Source: Acanthochlamys bracteata
Lineage: Eukaryota; Streptophyta; Magnoliopsida; Pandanales; Velloziaceae
Length of the DNA: 64,000 bases
Reading direction: 5' to 3'
Assembly: GCA_019914995.1 (NCBI GenBank)
Contig: CM034129.1
Location: forward strand, 8,673,725 to 8,737,724
Shown: in pieces, positions 1 through 11,799 of the stretch
Numbering within the stretch: position 1 is the stretch's first letter
How the letters are laid out: every line of letters starts with the position of its first letter
Notes under the pieces: generated by a model
Seen by the model: the letters and a program-made list of their open reading frames with translations, nothing else
Told to the model about the DNA's origin: nothing
The model's database searches: none
Position numbers and translations under genes: made by a program

Positions 1-239
1 CTTCGTCATCTAGGTTTTCCTATAATGCTTTTATTGAGTTTGGATATTCTTTGTTGTTATGTATTCCAATTGAAGTACTTTGTATTTGGTGGCATAAAAT
101 TGTGCTTATGCTTTGTTCTCAGCTTAACTGAAGCAGAATGCTTCCTGTTGCTTCTTCAATTGCATTATAGATGAAAATTTGTTTTACAGTTAATTTCGTT
201 ACATGAATTCAAATGAAATTACCCTTTTGATAATACCAG

Positions 240-1324
240 GAAGAACAGGGTTGGAGATGGATGAAAGAGCCCCCAGCTAGTAGAAAGCAGGTGCATACTG
301 CAGATCCTGAAGAAAGAAAGAGGGCCAGGAATGCGATAAGAAATGCACAGAGCCTATCTGCCAGAGAGAAGCTTTTGAAAGGTTTGGACTCTGTAGCTGC
401 AATCTCTGTTACTCTTCATCTGTTGATTAATTGATTGTTTTCATAAACAGAAAAACTATCTAAATGTCAATGCAGTAACATAACCATGCCTTATTTTTGC
501 AGAATTCAGATGCCTGATATGCAAGGACGTTATGACATGTCCGGTTACAACACCTTGTGCTCACAATTTCTGCAGGGCATGCCTTCTGGAGTCATATGCT
601 GATCAGTCATTTGTAAGAGAGAGGACACGTGAGGGTGGTCGTACTCTCCGGGCACAAAAGATTGCCAAGAAATGTCCATCTTGCCCCATGGATATCTCTG
701 ATTACCTGCAGAACCCTCAGGTTTGCCTTAAACCAATTTTTAAGAGAATAAGTCATGGATTTTTCTTCTATACAGATTTGCCTAAAGAATGAGATCTAAT
801 GATAAACCACCGCTAAATAGATTATTTGTGTTCTTAAGCAGATCAACACCTCTCTCAGTGGTGTCATAGAGTCCTTAAAGAAAGAGGTTGAGAAAGAGAA
901 GGCAGGCAAAGTAAGTGATGATGGCAGTGACGAAAAGTTCAGGGAGTCTAGTGAAGATGAAGATGTTCCAGAAGAAAAGAAAGTGTGTGATGTTGCTGAG
1001 AATCAGGGAGAGGAGAAGAAAGACAGTACGGATTCAGACATGCATTGTCCAGCGATGGAGGAAGAACTGAAGAAGAGGCCTGTGGGAAGACCTCGTAAGA
1101 AACCCAAGAAGACTGATGAAGATGCTGCAGTTGATGAACTTCAGAATAACAGTGTGAATTGTAAGCCTGGTCATATCACTTCTCAAATGAATATAGATTC
1201 TAAATGCGATACAACTCAAATGACTCAGGAGAAAGATAAGCAGTCTGATGACTCTGTTCCAGAACAAGCAGAGTCACCATCAAGCCCGCTTCATGTCCAG
1301 CCAGATGATGATGATTTCCAGTGA
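240..1324 (+). CDS. ORTHRUS/VIM-type E3 ubiquitin ligase, C-terminal exons (5' partial)
   Basis: Exons read as 240-381, 503-720 and 842-1324, all with GT-AG junctions and one continuous frame; the rest of the gene lies to the left of the window. The first exon encodes a basic segment containing GWRWMKEPP. The second encodes a RING finger: CLIC, then CPVTTPCAHNFC, RAC and finally CPSC. The third is acidic and lysine-rich, with an AT-hook-like PVGRPRKKPKK stretch, and ends DDDDFQ. Plant ORTHRUS/VIM proteins (the UHRF1 counterpart) carry PHD, RING, SRA and a second RING; this is the C-terminal RING and tail. Family members bind methylated CpG through the SRA domain and help maintain DNA methylation in the nucleus. 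The PHD, first RING and SRA domains are not in view, so the assignment rests on the RING and its flanks. Confidence 0.87.
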
Positions 1325-2280
1325 AGTTTATGACTGCAACAAATTAATGCCTCATGTTGTGTGTAGCCTGAGAGTCCTCGCTCTTGAAGCATTCCCTTAT
1401 TTCTTCCATTTCAGTAAGGGCCTACGGACTACGGAGAGCTCTTTTGTCTAGAGGAGTTCACTTCTGTTGTTTTTGCTGCGCTCCATAAAATTATCAGTGT
1501 ATAAACTTCTTAAATCTTTAAGAAAACTTTTATGGCAAGCATGCAAACTGGCTATTTCTTATTTAAAATTCCGTGACCAGATTGGAAGAACTTTGAAATT
1601 TGATATATACCATTTTGACAAAGGGAGTGTGGTTTGTTTGGGTACTGTGTGAAATAGAACTTTAACAACGGGTATTGGACGCCAGATGCCATGTTTTCTA
1701 GAAAGTACTTTATATTATTGATAAGGTAAGAATACTTGGATTCTGTGTATTGGTACTATGTAATGTGCATGGTATAAGAGGGCAGTAGATAATGCTAGGA
1801 AGCCATCTGACATTGTTTGATGTCCTATTATCTGCCGCTTGAGATCTTGTTACATATAGGTAAGTTCTTATACTGCAATTTGATTTAGGGGCAAGGAAGA
1901 ACTAGAGTCAGATTGTCTTGATTTTTCCTACTAGAACTAGAAGATGGCAACTACAGTTAATTTTTGGCATTGTTACTTCTCAATTGTTGTTTCTCTTCAT
2001 TGTACAATTCAGATAAGGTGTTGAAGAATAGCTGTTTTGTTGCGTGGTTGTGGTGTTGATCTGTGAACTATCAACTATGCTTCTGTGTCTTGTGTATTGA
2101 AAGTTGTTGATACCAATGTCAAACTGCCATTGAGTTGTAAGGATTTGCTTTTGAGTATCATGTTACATCTGATGATGATTGCTAGGGAATAAACCAATGG
2201 TAGCTTTTACTCAGAACAATAATGTTTCTGCTTTCCTACGCTTCTGCTGCATACTGAGATAAGTCAGGCAAGTTGAAAGT
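1325..2280. other. 3' UTR of the ORTHRUS-type gene and downstream spacer
   Basis: No coding region is recognisable. The first few hundred bases are probably the 3' UTR of the upstream ligase gene. The rest is T-rich, low-complexity plant spacer without an evident repeat. Confidence 0.5.
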
Positions 2281-3260
2281 TTAGATCAACAACGACTTCA
2301 GCTAGATTGGGACTTTCGTACTTCCAGCAATCTTTAAGCAAGACCCTCCAAATAACAGTATCCGGTTCCATCGGCATTGCCCTTACTGTTTCATTAGTCT
2401 CTTCTAGTAGCCTGGCACGAGCTAACATATCAACCATAGCTCCAAAATGCTAGCTCAAGCTGATGTTCAATAGAGTGTACAGTCTTCATGAGATCATAAT
2501 AGTGGCGCCCTTCTTCGAGCATCCTCGTGGCCGCATGCTGTTAAAACCCAACAAATGAGACAACATCTGGCATGACATCTTCACTCCCATCCTAGGTAAT
2601 ATCTTTGGTACCTCATTGCTGAGTGCATTGATCGCTAGGCTGGTGATCATTGAATTCCATATGGACACATTATGCCAACGAACAGAAACGTTTTCTTTGC
2701 TAGGTCAATCCTTCCACACTTTGCATACATATCAATAAAGCCGAGCTTAGTATTTTGGAATCTGACCCCTTTATCCAATATAATTTGGTGTACATGCTCG
2801 CCGAGACAAGTGCTCCCAACTAGGCACAAGCCGAAATATAGACAACCACAATAATCCATCTGGCTCTAACCCTGAACCTCAGCATTTTAAGGAAAAATGT
2901 CTACAGCTGAATCGGACTCTTGCAAGCATTTCATTAAACAGCTTACGAGCTCCACTCAAACAGTCATCAATGATGAAGATACAGTTTAAAAATTCAACTC
3001 GCCATAGTAGCACTAGAATCACAGCCAGTTTCTTAATTCTAGCATGGCATCTGCACTGAAAACGGATATTCCAAAATTTCTTGCATGCTTTACGTATCAA
3101 AGTAATCTTTCCACAAGCAGGCTGGATAGATGGATAGAGCAACAGTCTCTTATGGATATTTTTCTCTACAGAAGCACGAATTGAAAGAGTTGTCGAAGTA
3201 GAACATGCGGTCGTGACAGTGCTGGTGTTGTAAATATCCTTTCAGGCCTTTTCGTCGAAC
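2281..3260 (-). pseudogene. Degenerate pentatricopeptide-repeat (PPR) gene
   Basis: On the minus strand, pieces of one PPR protein appear in order but in different frames. Near 3190-3010 are YPSIQPACGKITLIR and then GARKLFNEML. At 2859-2670 come GEHVHQIILDKGVRF and IDMYAKCGRIDLAKKTF. At 2668-2490 is WNSMITSLAINALSNE, and at 2440-2290 MVDMLARARLLEETNE, MPMEPDTVIWRVLL and KYESPNLAEVVVD. These are typical PLS/E-class PPR phrases. Frameshifts and internal stops separate them (for example the frame change near 2665 and stops near 2450), and no start codon joins them. Intact relatives are organelle RNA-binding proteins. The copy is too broken to make that protein, though a short transcript cannot be excluded. 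Confidence 0.75.
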
Positions 3261-3397
3261 ATCTTAGCTGTGAAGAAGGTTATCACAAAATCTTACTGGG
3301 CTTTCTTCATTAGCTTCGCATATTTGGGTTGTACATAAATTTAACCATTTTGGGCGGTAGCATAAAGTGCAAAGTAAGGATGTAACAAATTTGTTAA

Positions 3398-3474
3398 AGC
3401 CCATATAGAGTTTGAATAATATTAAGAGCGGTAGGCTCTAAGCCCACTCTCAATAAATACAGCCCGTCGGCCCA
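3398..3474. promoter_or_regulatory. Cluster of site II (TGGGCY) motifs upstream of the first Rieske gene
   Basis: Three copies of the complement of TGGGCY lie within 77 bp: AGCCCA at 3398-3403, AGCCCA at 3441-3446 and GGCCCA at 3469-3474. They are 150-225 bp before the start codon at 3623. Site II elements are known TCP-factor targets enriched in plant promoters of respiratory-chain genes. A weak TATA-like AATAAATA lies at 3451-3458. Function is inferred from motif and position only. Confidence 0.5.
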
Positions 3475-3622
3475 GTCTTGTTTTTACGGTGTTTCGTTTC
3501 CATTCCTGAGTTTCTCTTCTCTCTCTCGATCAATCGAAATAGAACAAATTCATCAGGAGATCTCTTCTCCAAGGAGAAGTTTACGAAACAGAGAAGAAGA
3601 AAGGAGTAGAAGAGAAACCAAA

Positions 3623-6600
3623 ATGCTTCGGATCGCCGGTAAACGATTGGGTCCTCTCTCAAGAGGACTGATTAACCCCGCCGCAACAGCCACCGCCGTT
3701 AATCCCTTCTCCGCCGCCGTCAATGATGGTGTGTTTCCATCTGAAACGAGTCATTCTGGTGTGATGTCTCCCGCTCGGTTCTATTTAGAATCAGGTTTTC
3801 TCGAAGCGAGAAGAGGTAAGGATATTTTTTCCCCCGTGATCCTCGCGAACTTTGGTTTGATTGGGTATTGCCCTTGGGATATCTTGGTTGGTTAATCTTA
3901 TAGATGGATTGGAGTTGTGTGTGTTTTGTGGTTTGTTCTGTGACTAATTTTGTTTAACTGATCGATTGTGATTGTGTTGTTTTATTTCTACGACGAATTT
4001 GGCTGTTGTTGGTTGGTAGCTCTCTCGTTTTCTTATGCTGGACACCACTTATCCATTGCGGTATTGTTCTGTGATTTTTAATGTACTACTTCGGTTTTAC
4101 AATAGCGTTGAAAGTTGTAATCTTTGTTCAGATATATGGATTATGAAATTGTCATGGCTGTAAGATGAACTAATGCAACTTTTTAGGGGAAATTGTCAGT
4201 TTATTGTTAAAAAGAATCATCGTCCTCTAGTGTTCCTGCTATTTTTTCTGCAATATGAAGCTGTATCAATAGAAATTTATGATCCTTCAGATTCTGCTCA
4301 TAGATTTTCTATATTTTAAGTGTTTAGATACTCAATTTTGATTGTTCTTGGGGATTGTCTTTTCCATCTTGTAATAGCTACAAGGATTGCATCTCAGTGC
4401 ACATTAATGGGTGTAGGCTTTTAGATTCTTCATTGAAGTCCTTATCACATATGACATATATTTTCCAAGAATTTGGTAAAGTAGAAGATGCAATGAATAA
4501 TAGCACCTAGCAAGCGTCCTCAGATTATTTAGATATGCTAAAAAATTGTCGCAACTTTAAGTCATTTAGAGTTTAACAAGTTGTATGAGTAGTTAGTAAT
4601 AAATTTTGTAGGCAAACATTAATGAATTATCTTTCTCTTATACTTCACTTCAGAATATAATCTTTTCTTTGCTTGGCTGTTCTTTTTAAACAACCATCAA
4701 GTACGATGTATTTATTTGATTCAGAAACCTAAGCAACTGGTTGGATTGTTTCTTGGCAAGCGAAAAATCCTTCAATATAAGTAGGATTGATTAATTTAAT
4801 CATTGGAGAGTACTAGCTCTAGCATATACAGAACATTCTTAAGCCAGATGGTAGCCACTAGAAACAACATACCATGTTGAGAGACTTCAATAGAAGCTGT
4901 ATTGCAAACTCATCAGATATGTACTATTTGCTTCAGTCGAGTCTAAGGGCATTTTTCAATTACGTCGAACTCGACTTCCTCCCACTCCAGATTTTGAGTT
5001 CAGATACTTCACGTGGCTCAGTTATCATTCCGAACTCCACTGTTACTTTCACGTCGAACTGCACTTCCACAAAAATTTCAATTAAACTCCACTTTACGTG
5101 TTTCAATTAACACTTCAAACTCTTCTTCCATCGAACTCCACTTCTCACCGAACTTTGTTTTGACAAAATTTAATTTCGCGAAACTCAGTTCATGTGATTG
5201 AAACACATGCTAAACCATTAAGATTTCATTTCATGTAAAATCATGGCTAATGGATTCAACAAAATTTTTTAACGTGTCACCAATATTGCAGCAATTGAAT
5301 TCTAAAATTATGTCTTAAAACCCCATCTGAATCTTCGTCATTCCCAATTAGCATGCTTGTTAGCCACAAATGCTGAACAAATATGTAAGAGGTTTCATTA
5401 GTACATCCTTACAATTCATCCACAGCCATTATTGACTTTATGAATTAGCAAAAATGCAACTCCCTGCGACTCTATTACCTTAGCAATGAAGAGGATAGAG
5501 TAGTAGCAAGTGTTACATTAACCAAGAATGCAGTAGTTAAAACATGTTTGGTCTGTGTAGCAGGAAAGTATCAATAACATTGGTAAACCGCAAATGCAAA
5601 GATATAGAAACAGCTAATGTAGAAGCTATCTATCTTATTATGTTTATGCAATAAATTGGCCTAAATAATTAAAAGTTAATGAGAATACATCTTTGTGCTT
5701 ATTTTGAATACAAAAACTATGTTCTAGTCGTCTATTTTTTTGTCATCTGTGTACTAACTGAAAGGCACTCTAGAGTTTAACTTTCTTGAATCATCAGGAC
5801 TTTTGATTTACGGGAATCATTGGAGAGTCTTGAGATGATACAGCTTAGGAGCCTCCTATTTACACTCTTTACATGCTCATTAAGAGCTCCTATAGAACTC
5901 TTTTATATATTTCTATAACAATGCATCAGTTCAGTGGCTTGTGCTCTTTCTGGGAGTTGGAATTCTTTTTTCCAAGCGTCCTGGAAGTTGGTTGTCTTTT
6001 TTCTTGTGAAAAGCTCTCTACTAGTGCTAGAAGTGTAGACTAACTAAAAAAAGGAGGAGGCAAGCTTTTACTCCGACTTCCTACTTTGTGATTGGACCTC
6101 TTAACTTGGAAGAGAGAAGGAGATCCCTTGAGGAGATTGTCTAACATCTGCATCTCAATTTGGTTGATACTTTATTCGTACATTAATATATTTTTTTTAA
6201 TGATTGGTCTTGTGCTAGCTGTTGTTACTTTCTTCTAATATTTAGAGGAAGTATGCTTGTGAACTTTGTGTCATCTGAGTCATCGATCTAGGTCCTGTTC
6301 CCATGCCAATTGTTATTCTTGCAGTAGAACATCTTAAATGTCCTTGTGACAAGAATATATTAAATATCTTTTTCGTGAAGAATGTATTTATTTTTCCTGA
6401 TTGTCTAAGTGTGTGTAGGAATATTAAGGGGAGGATCAGTGTTATGATTGGGTGAAGCAGATAGTAATCCTTGCCTCTTTAAGTATGAGTGTCTAGAATT
6501 GCACATCTAACATCGTTCAAGACTGTGGCACGATTTAGCCACTCAATGTTTACCATACGCGGTTCTACTTTGGTTTTCTTGCTTATTGATTAAAGCAGAT

Positions 6601-7899
6601 ACTGCATGTGCTTTGGGCTATTTACAGCAATGTAAACTTTGCCTTGTTTGATCTCTTATCTTCTGTAGTCATACAAGCATCGTTGAGCTTTGACTGGCTT
6701 TATTTTGATGGTGGTTGTCGGTAAAGACTTCTGTTTTCTCTTTTCCTTTTTGTATGTGTGAGTGTGTGCGTGCGCACTTGTGTGCCGCAACCTGTAAGTC
6801 TCTTGTATGTTGTTTTTGTAACATAGTACACTGCACCATAAAGAACTATGGTCCCTTAGGTTGTTAGGCTGACCATTCACACCTCTTTTAAGGTGACTGG
6901 ATACATGGCCCAGGAGCTCTTTTCTAGGTTGTTTCCCATTAGAATCTTCGCAGGATGTCTTGTTATGCGAAATACTTTTCTCTGAAATCCTTTTCATCAA
7001 TATCTATAATAAATCTTGGAGGAGGCAACTTCTCTCTTGTTCTTTCTGACTCTCAACTCTCATTATATCATCGGTAAGTCAGTTTAGAGAACTCTTGAGT
7101 TTGTGTGCTATTGCAGCAGAAGAAATTTATTAGCTAATTGCTCATGTACCTCATATCTCTTGTTGTCTTTATTGAACTTGGAAAAAATTGGTCTATATTC
7201 TTTACTGTGGAGATGAGAACTTGCTCTGAGGTTATTTGAATGTTTTGATGTTCAGGATTTGCTACTGAATCTCTCATCCCTAGGCAGCAGGACCTTGTGA
7301 CTCCTGACCTGACTGCAACTGTTGCAGCTGTGAAGAACCCAACCTCAAAAATTGTTTATGATGAGCACAACCATGAGCGCTACCCCCCAGGAGATCCTAG
7401 CAAGAGGGCTTTTGCTTACTTTGTTCTGACTGGTGGAAGATTTGTTTATGCTTCTTTGCTTCGACTCTTTATCCTGAAATTTGTGCTTAGTATGTCTGCT
7501 AGCAAGGATGTGCTTGCTCTAGCATCTTTGGAGGTTGACCTGTCGAGCATTGAGCCTGGAACCACTGTGACTGTGAAGTGGCGTGGCAAGCCAGTGTTTA
7601 TCAGGCGTCGCACTGAAGAGGACATCAGCCGTGCAAATGCTGTAGATGTTGCTTCCCTTCGTGACCCTCAACAGGATTCGGAGAGGGTCAAGAATCCAGA
7701 GTGGCTTGTGGTAATCGGTGTCTGTACCCATTTAGGCTGCATTCCTTTGCCAAATGCTGGAGATTTTGGTGGTTGGTTTTGCCCATGCCATGGTTCACAC
7801 TATGATATCTCTGGTAGAATTCGCAAGGGCCCAGCTCCATTCAACCTGGAGGTACCAACATATACCTTCTTAGATGAGAACAAGTTGATGATCGGTTAG
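3623..7899 (+). CDS. UCR1: Mitochondrial cytochrome b-c1 complex Rieske iron-sulfur subunit (copy 1)
   Basis: Two exons, 3623-3815 and 7256-7899, joined in phase 1, give 278 residues, close to the usual plant length. Exon 1 encodes an Arg-rich mitochondrial presequence ([10 protein letters not shown]...). Exon 2 holds the conserved matrix/membrane segment ([20 protein letters not shown]) and the Rieske fold. The [2Fe-2S] ligands are visible: C221 and H223 in CTHLGC, and C240 and H243 in CPCHGSH; C226 and C242 would form the disulfide. The protein passes electrons from ubiquinol to cytochrome c1 in complex III of the inner mitochondrial membrane. The 3.4-kb intron holds a MITE (4947-5210). A close paralog follows at 9934. 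An earlier in-frame start was not found. Confidence 0.95.
3816..7255 (+). other. Long intron of Rieske copy 1
   Basis: The intron is 3440 bp, bounded by GTAAGG and TTCAG, against 1035 bp for the equivalent intron of the tandem copy. Apart from a Tourist-like MITE at 4947-5210 I see only T-rich intronic sequence and no recognisable gene on either strand. Confidence 0.85.
4947..5210. mobile_element. Tourist-like MITE in the Rieske copy 1 intron
   Basis: The 264-bp element is flanked by TAA on both sides (4944-4946 and 5211-5213). The left end GGGCATTTTTCAATTAC pairs with the complement of the right end, GCATGTGTTTCAATCAC. The interior is rich in GAACTCCACTTC-type motifs shared with 36769-36947 and, inverted, 55456-55673. 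A three-base TAA/TTA target site and GGGC..TTT ends fit PIF/Harbinger-derived Tourist MITEs. There is no coding capacity. Confidence 0.7.
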
Positions 7900-9933
7900 A
7901 TGTTTAGACATCAAATCTGTGAGTCTCCTTTTGCATTCAGGGGAGTTTAACATATTTAATGTCCATTTTACTCTGCAGTTTGATATTTCCTCAGTCAATT
8001 TCTTACAGAAAGCTACTAATAAATTTGTAATTCTTGTTGGATGAGGTTTTGAGGCATCATTCATATATTGCTCATTGCAAACCATCTTCCTCGATACTTG
8101 ATGGCAGTACCTTTGATGATGGCAGCAGTTCAGGTGCTTTTGTCATCAAAAAGTTAGTTGTGTCATTATGCCTTTGTATTCTGTTCTAATTGTTTGAGGC
8201 ACTACTAAGGAAACTCCCTTTCAAGCATTCTTTTTGGCATTGAGAGCGTGGATTAAGTTCTCAGTCTGTTTCAGAAATGGAATTTTTATGGTGGTTGTAT
8301 AGCTGGTGAGTTTTTTTGTGATCCCACAATTGGTAACTTTGGAGTTGCTGCTGCTTAAATTGGGGAGATTTCTTTTGTGGTGATGAACAACACGCGATGC
8401 AAATTTTAGTAATGTAATTAAGATCATAAGAGATTTCTTTTCCCTACTTGTTTCTTCAGCATTGATCTGGAAGGGTTAACTTGAACTCTTTATGAGATTC
8501 GCTATTTTGAAAGGCCATTATGGTCATGAATAGCAGGATTTGACGTGCCAATATATGATCAGATTCCATGTGTTCCATGAAACATAATAAGGCGTCGTTT
8601 AATAGAGCTTTTTATCTTATTTTATTTAAACTTTTTATGTTTTAGTAAAATTTTAAAATATCTTATAAAGTTTTTCAAATATCGATCGGGCGGGAGAGAG
8701 GAGAGCAAATGGGAAAGAAATGAAAAAACAAATTTGGTTCACTACATTAGAAGGACACGCGAAATGATGAACATGATCTTATAAAAAGATCACCGTTGTA
8801 TTTTCCAATTGCGTAAATTTAGCCGCTCGATCATATCAAACGGTTGAAATTTAATATGCACTATATCAATAATGCATATTATGTCTGTACACATATATAT
8901 GGAAAAGAATATGGATACTTTAATTTTTATGCACACTCTAGCGTACTTCACGACTATTTGTGGTCGTGAAATTTTCAAATTCAATCTCTACCGTTGGATA
9001 TGAAGAATTATGAGTCATTAACATATTGACAAATTTTCATCTCAATCAGATTACGAATAGATTTTCATCCGGTGACTTGATAATAATAATACAAATAATA
9101 AAAATTAACAAAATATATATATCTCTTTTTTAGTCATCTTGATCAAGTGGCTTGGATGAAGGTCGATTTGTATTCCGATTCAGATAAAATTTTGTCAATA
9201 TATTAACGACTCGTAATTCTTATTCAACGGTAAAGATTGGATTTGAAGGTTTTCACGTGGAGTGCCTTGGAGTGTGCATAAAAATTTGAGTGCTCCTATC
9301 TCTTTCATATATATATTTAAGTAAAATTTATCTTATTTTTGGTTGAAAAAAATTTCAAAATTTTTTATTTTAAACATTTCTAAACGAATCCAAGATTTAA
9401 GAAGCATGATATATTTTAACAATTCGGTGGTTGATGTTTCAATATGATAATTGATACGTCGATTCTATTTCAAACTGTTACCTGACATAAAAACATGACT
9501 AATTTAACTCATAATATCTTTTTATAAATATTTTCATAAAATTTTTAAGTAAATAAGTTCTAAATTTTCTCTTGAAGTGAATGTGAAACGGTCAAATAGG
9601 GAAGCTCAAATAATTTGTCCATGTTTGAGTCGGTCACATCTTCGCCGTCTTTTTGGTTTACTTTAGTACGCTTACCGCCATAATCAACTACAAAACCAAA
9701 ACGTTTGGACTAAATATTAAAATTGCACTCATAAATAATCTTTCTATTTAGCCCCTTCATCTTGATATATTATAACAACACACAACGCTGTGTATATCTT
9801 TCTCGAGTTTACTTCAGTGTATAATTTTGTTTCTGAAATTTTCTTCTATTTCTTCAAATTCCCAATTCCAAACCCTGAATTGATTTAATTCACTTTTATC
9901 TTGGATTAATCGATCGATAAGAGAGAGACAGAG
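7900..9933. other. Intergenic region between the Rieske paralogs
   Basis: This holds the 3' UTR of copy 1, a long inverted-repeat element (8890-9315) and the promoter and 5' UTR of copy 2. No protein-coding gene is evident. Within about 500 bp upstream of copy 2 I found no TGGGCY motif, unlike copy 1. Confidence 0.6.
8890..9315. mobile_element. Foldback (long inverted-repeat) element
   Basis: The left arm, about 8890-9081, is imperfectly complementary to the right arm, about 9142-9315, around a 60-bp spacer of simple AT sequence. Matching blocks include ATTTTTATGCACACTC at 8923-8938, which recurs inverted near 9270-9285. Others are TCTCTACCGTTG against TCTTTACCGTTG, and ATATTGACAAATTTT against ATATTGACAAAATTTT. 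The arms end at GACTTGAT and ATCAAGTGGC. Such structures are typical of foldback-type MITEs, and transcripts of them can form hairpins. No open reading frame is supported. Confidence 0.75.
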
Positions 9934-11799
9934 ATGTTGAGAAGCGCTACGAGAAGGTTGGCAACCCTCTCGCGGCGGCCGCCTGTTGCTTCTTCTTCCG
10001 CCGTCTCAACCATCTCTACTGACGGTGGATATGATTTCTCCGCCACCGAGGTGTCTACTGGTGTTTCTCTTTCACGATTCTCCTTCGAGTCCAAACTTTT
10101 CGCTCACAGAAGAGGTTAGCTACTGCTTGATTGTTCCTTTTTATTTTTTTTCTTCGATTTATTTTTAAAATAATTTGTAAGAGGAGAGAATATTGTTTGT
10201 TTGATGCCATGAGATGTATAATTTATGTTTCCGTTTATTTAATTTAAATTATGTCGACTTTCTTCATTGAGAATGGAATGAATTATATAGTTGATTTTCA
10301 TTCTTAGATGTATGTCATGTTGCTGAAAGTAATGATTTGGAGCATCATATCAAGGATTTTGAGTGGAACATAATATAGAGAAGTCTTTTTAGGTTAATCT
10401 ATCTGTGCACATACGTTTGCCGTTACCTTTGGATGTGTGTGGCCTTGCCCTTGTCTAAAGAAACGATTGCGCTGTATCTTGGGGTAGGTTACTCTCATCC
10501 TTGGTAAGTGGGTATTAAGGACTAAGGGAAAGTTTGCTTCCTTATGGACACTTCTTCAGTCGTTACAGTATGAGGTATATGACAAAATTGCACACTCATG
10601 TAACTGTAGTATTTCAATTGTGCCATTGTGGAGGCACTTTGTGTATCCATCTGTGGTAGTTTGATAATGAATTGTAAATGGTTGATTGGGGTTGCAGTGG
10701 TATGTAATGTAGAATGTGTTTTGATACGCAAGTGTCAAATGTGACATTGTGAGAATTAATCACTCTTAGACTGATGGGAGAACAAGCATTTAGGCAGACA
10801 AAATGTTGCGTTTTTAGAATGATGCTATGATGTCTTTTTGAGCTCTCTAGCTTCTGGATGAGAGTTGTTTGTGTAATTAATTCTATTGATGTAATTAACT
10901 GAGGAAAACCTGTGTGCTGTTAGGTTTAAAGCAAGCTTGAAATCTCTTAGTAATGTGTTCAACAACTGCTTGATGATCACATATGTTCTATCTTCTTTTT
11001 CTGAAACCTGTGTTATTAGCTTACTTGAATGATATTAAACTGGCATGTTCGGCGTATAAGCTACCATGGGGTGCTCCTTCATTTTTACTCAGTGTCTGAA
11101 ACTGATAGTCGTTGAAAGTGTATTTAAAGTTCGCTTCCTTGACTTCCAGGGTTTGCGAGTGACACCCTTACCCCTAGCCGTCAGGACCTGGAAGTAGAAC
11201 GTTATGCGTCACCAACCATCACCGCCGTTAAAAATCCTTCGTCAAAGATCATCTATGATGAGCATAACCATGAGCGCTATCCCCCTGGAGACCCCAGCAA
11301 ACGAGCTTTTGCTTACTTCGTCTTAACTGGTGGTAGATTTGTCTATGCTTCTTTGCTACGCTTGTTTATTCTCAAGTTTGTGTTGAGCATGTCAGCAACT
11401 AAGGATGTACTTGCTCTCGCTTCTTTGGAGGTTGACCTTTCAAGCATTGAACCTGGGACCACGGTGACAGTGAAGTGGCGTGGCAAGCCAGTTTTCATAA
11501 GGCGTCGTACTGAAGAGGATATCAACCGTGCAAACGAAGTAGATGTTGCTTCCCTTCGTGACCCCCAACAGGACTCGGAGAGAGTTACTAATCCAGAGTG
11601 GCTTGTGGTAATCGGGGTCTGTACCCATCTAGGCTGCATTCCTTTGCCAAATGCTGGAGATTTTGGTGGTTGGTTTTGTCCGTGCCATGGTTCGCACTAT
11701 GATATATCAGGTAGGATTCGGAAAGGGCCAGCACCATTCAACTTGGAAGTGCCTAAGTACACCTTTCTGGAAGAGAACAAGCTGCTGGTTGGTGGATAG
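9934..11799 (+). CDS. UCR1: Mitochondrial cytochrome b-c1 complex Rieske iron-sulfur subunit (copy 2)
   Basis: Two exons, 9934-10114 and 11150-11799, joined in phase 1, give 276 residues. The intron is at the same codon (the Gly of RRG-FA) as in copy 1, so the genes are tandem duplicates. The first 60 residues form a divergent Arg/Ser-rich mitochondrial presequence ([15 protein letters not shown]). The rest is nearly the same as copy 1, with long identical runs. Iron-sulfur ligands are C218, H220, C237 and H240, with C223 and C239 as the disulfide pair. All expected catalytic residues are present, so both copies look functional. The start is the first ATG after in-frame stops and is followed at once by the presequence. 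Confidence 0.95.

Noticed and set aside
3816-3895. Readthrough of Rieske exon 1 into the intron, giving a 90-residue frame
   Set aside because: A clear GTAAG donor follows residue 64, and exon 2 continues the family sequence exactly in phase.
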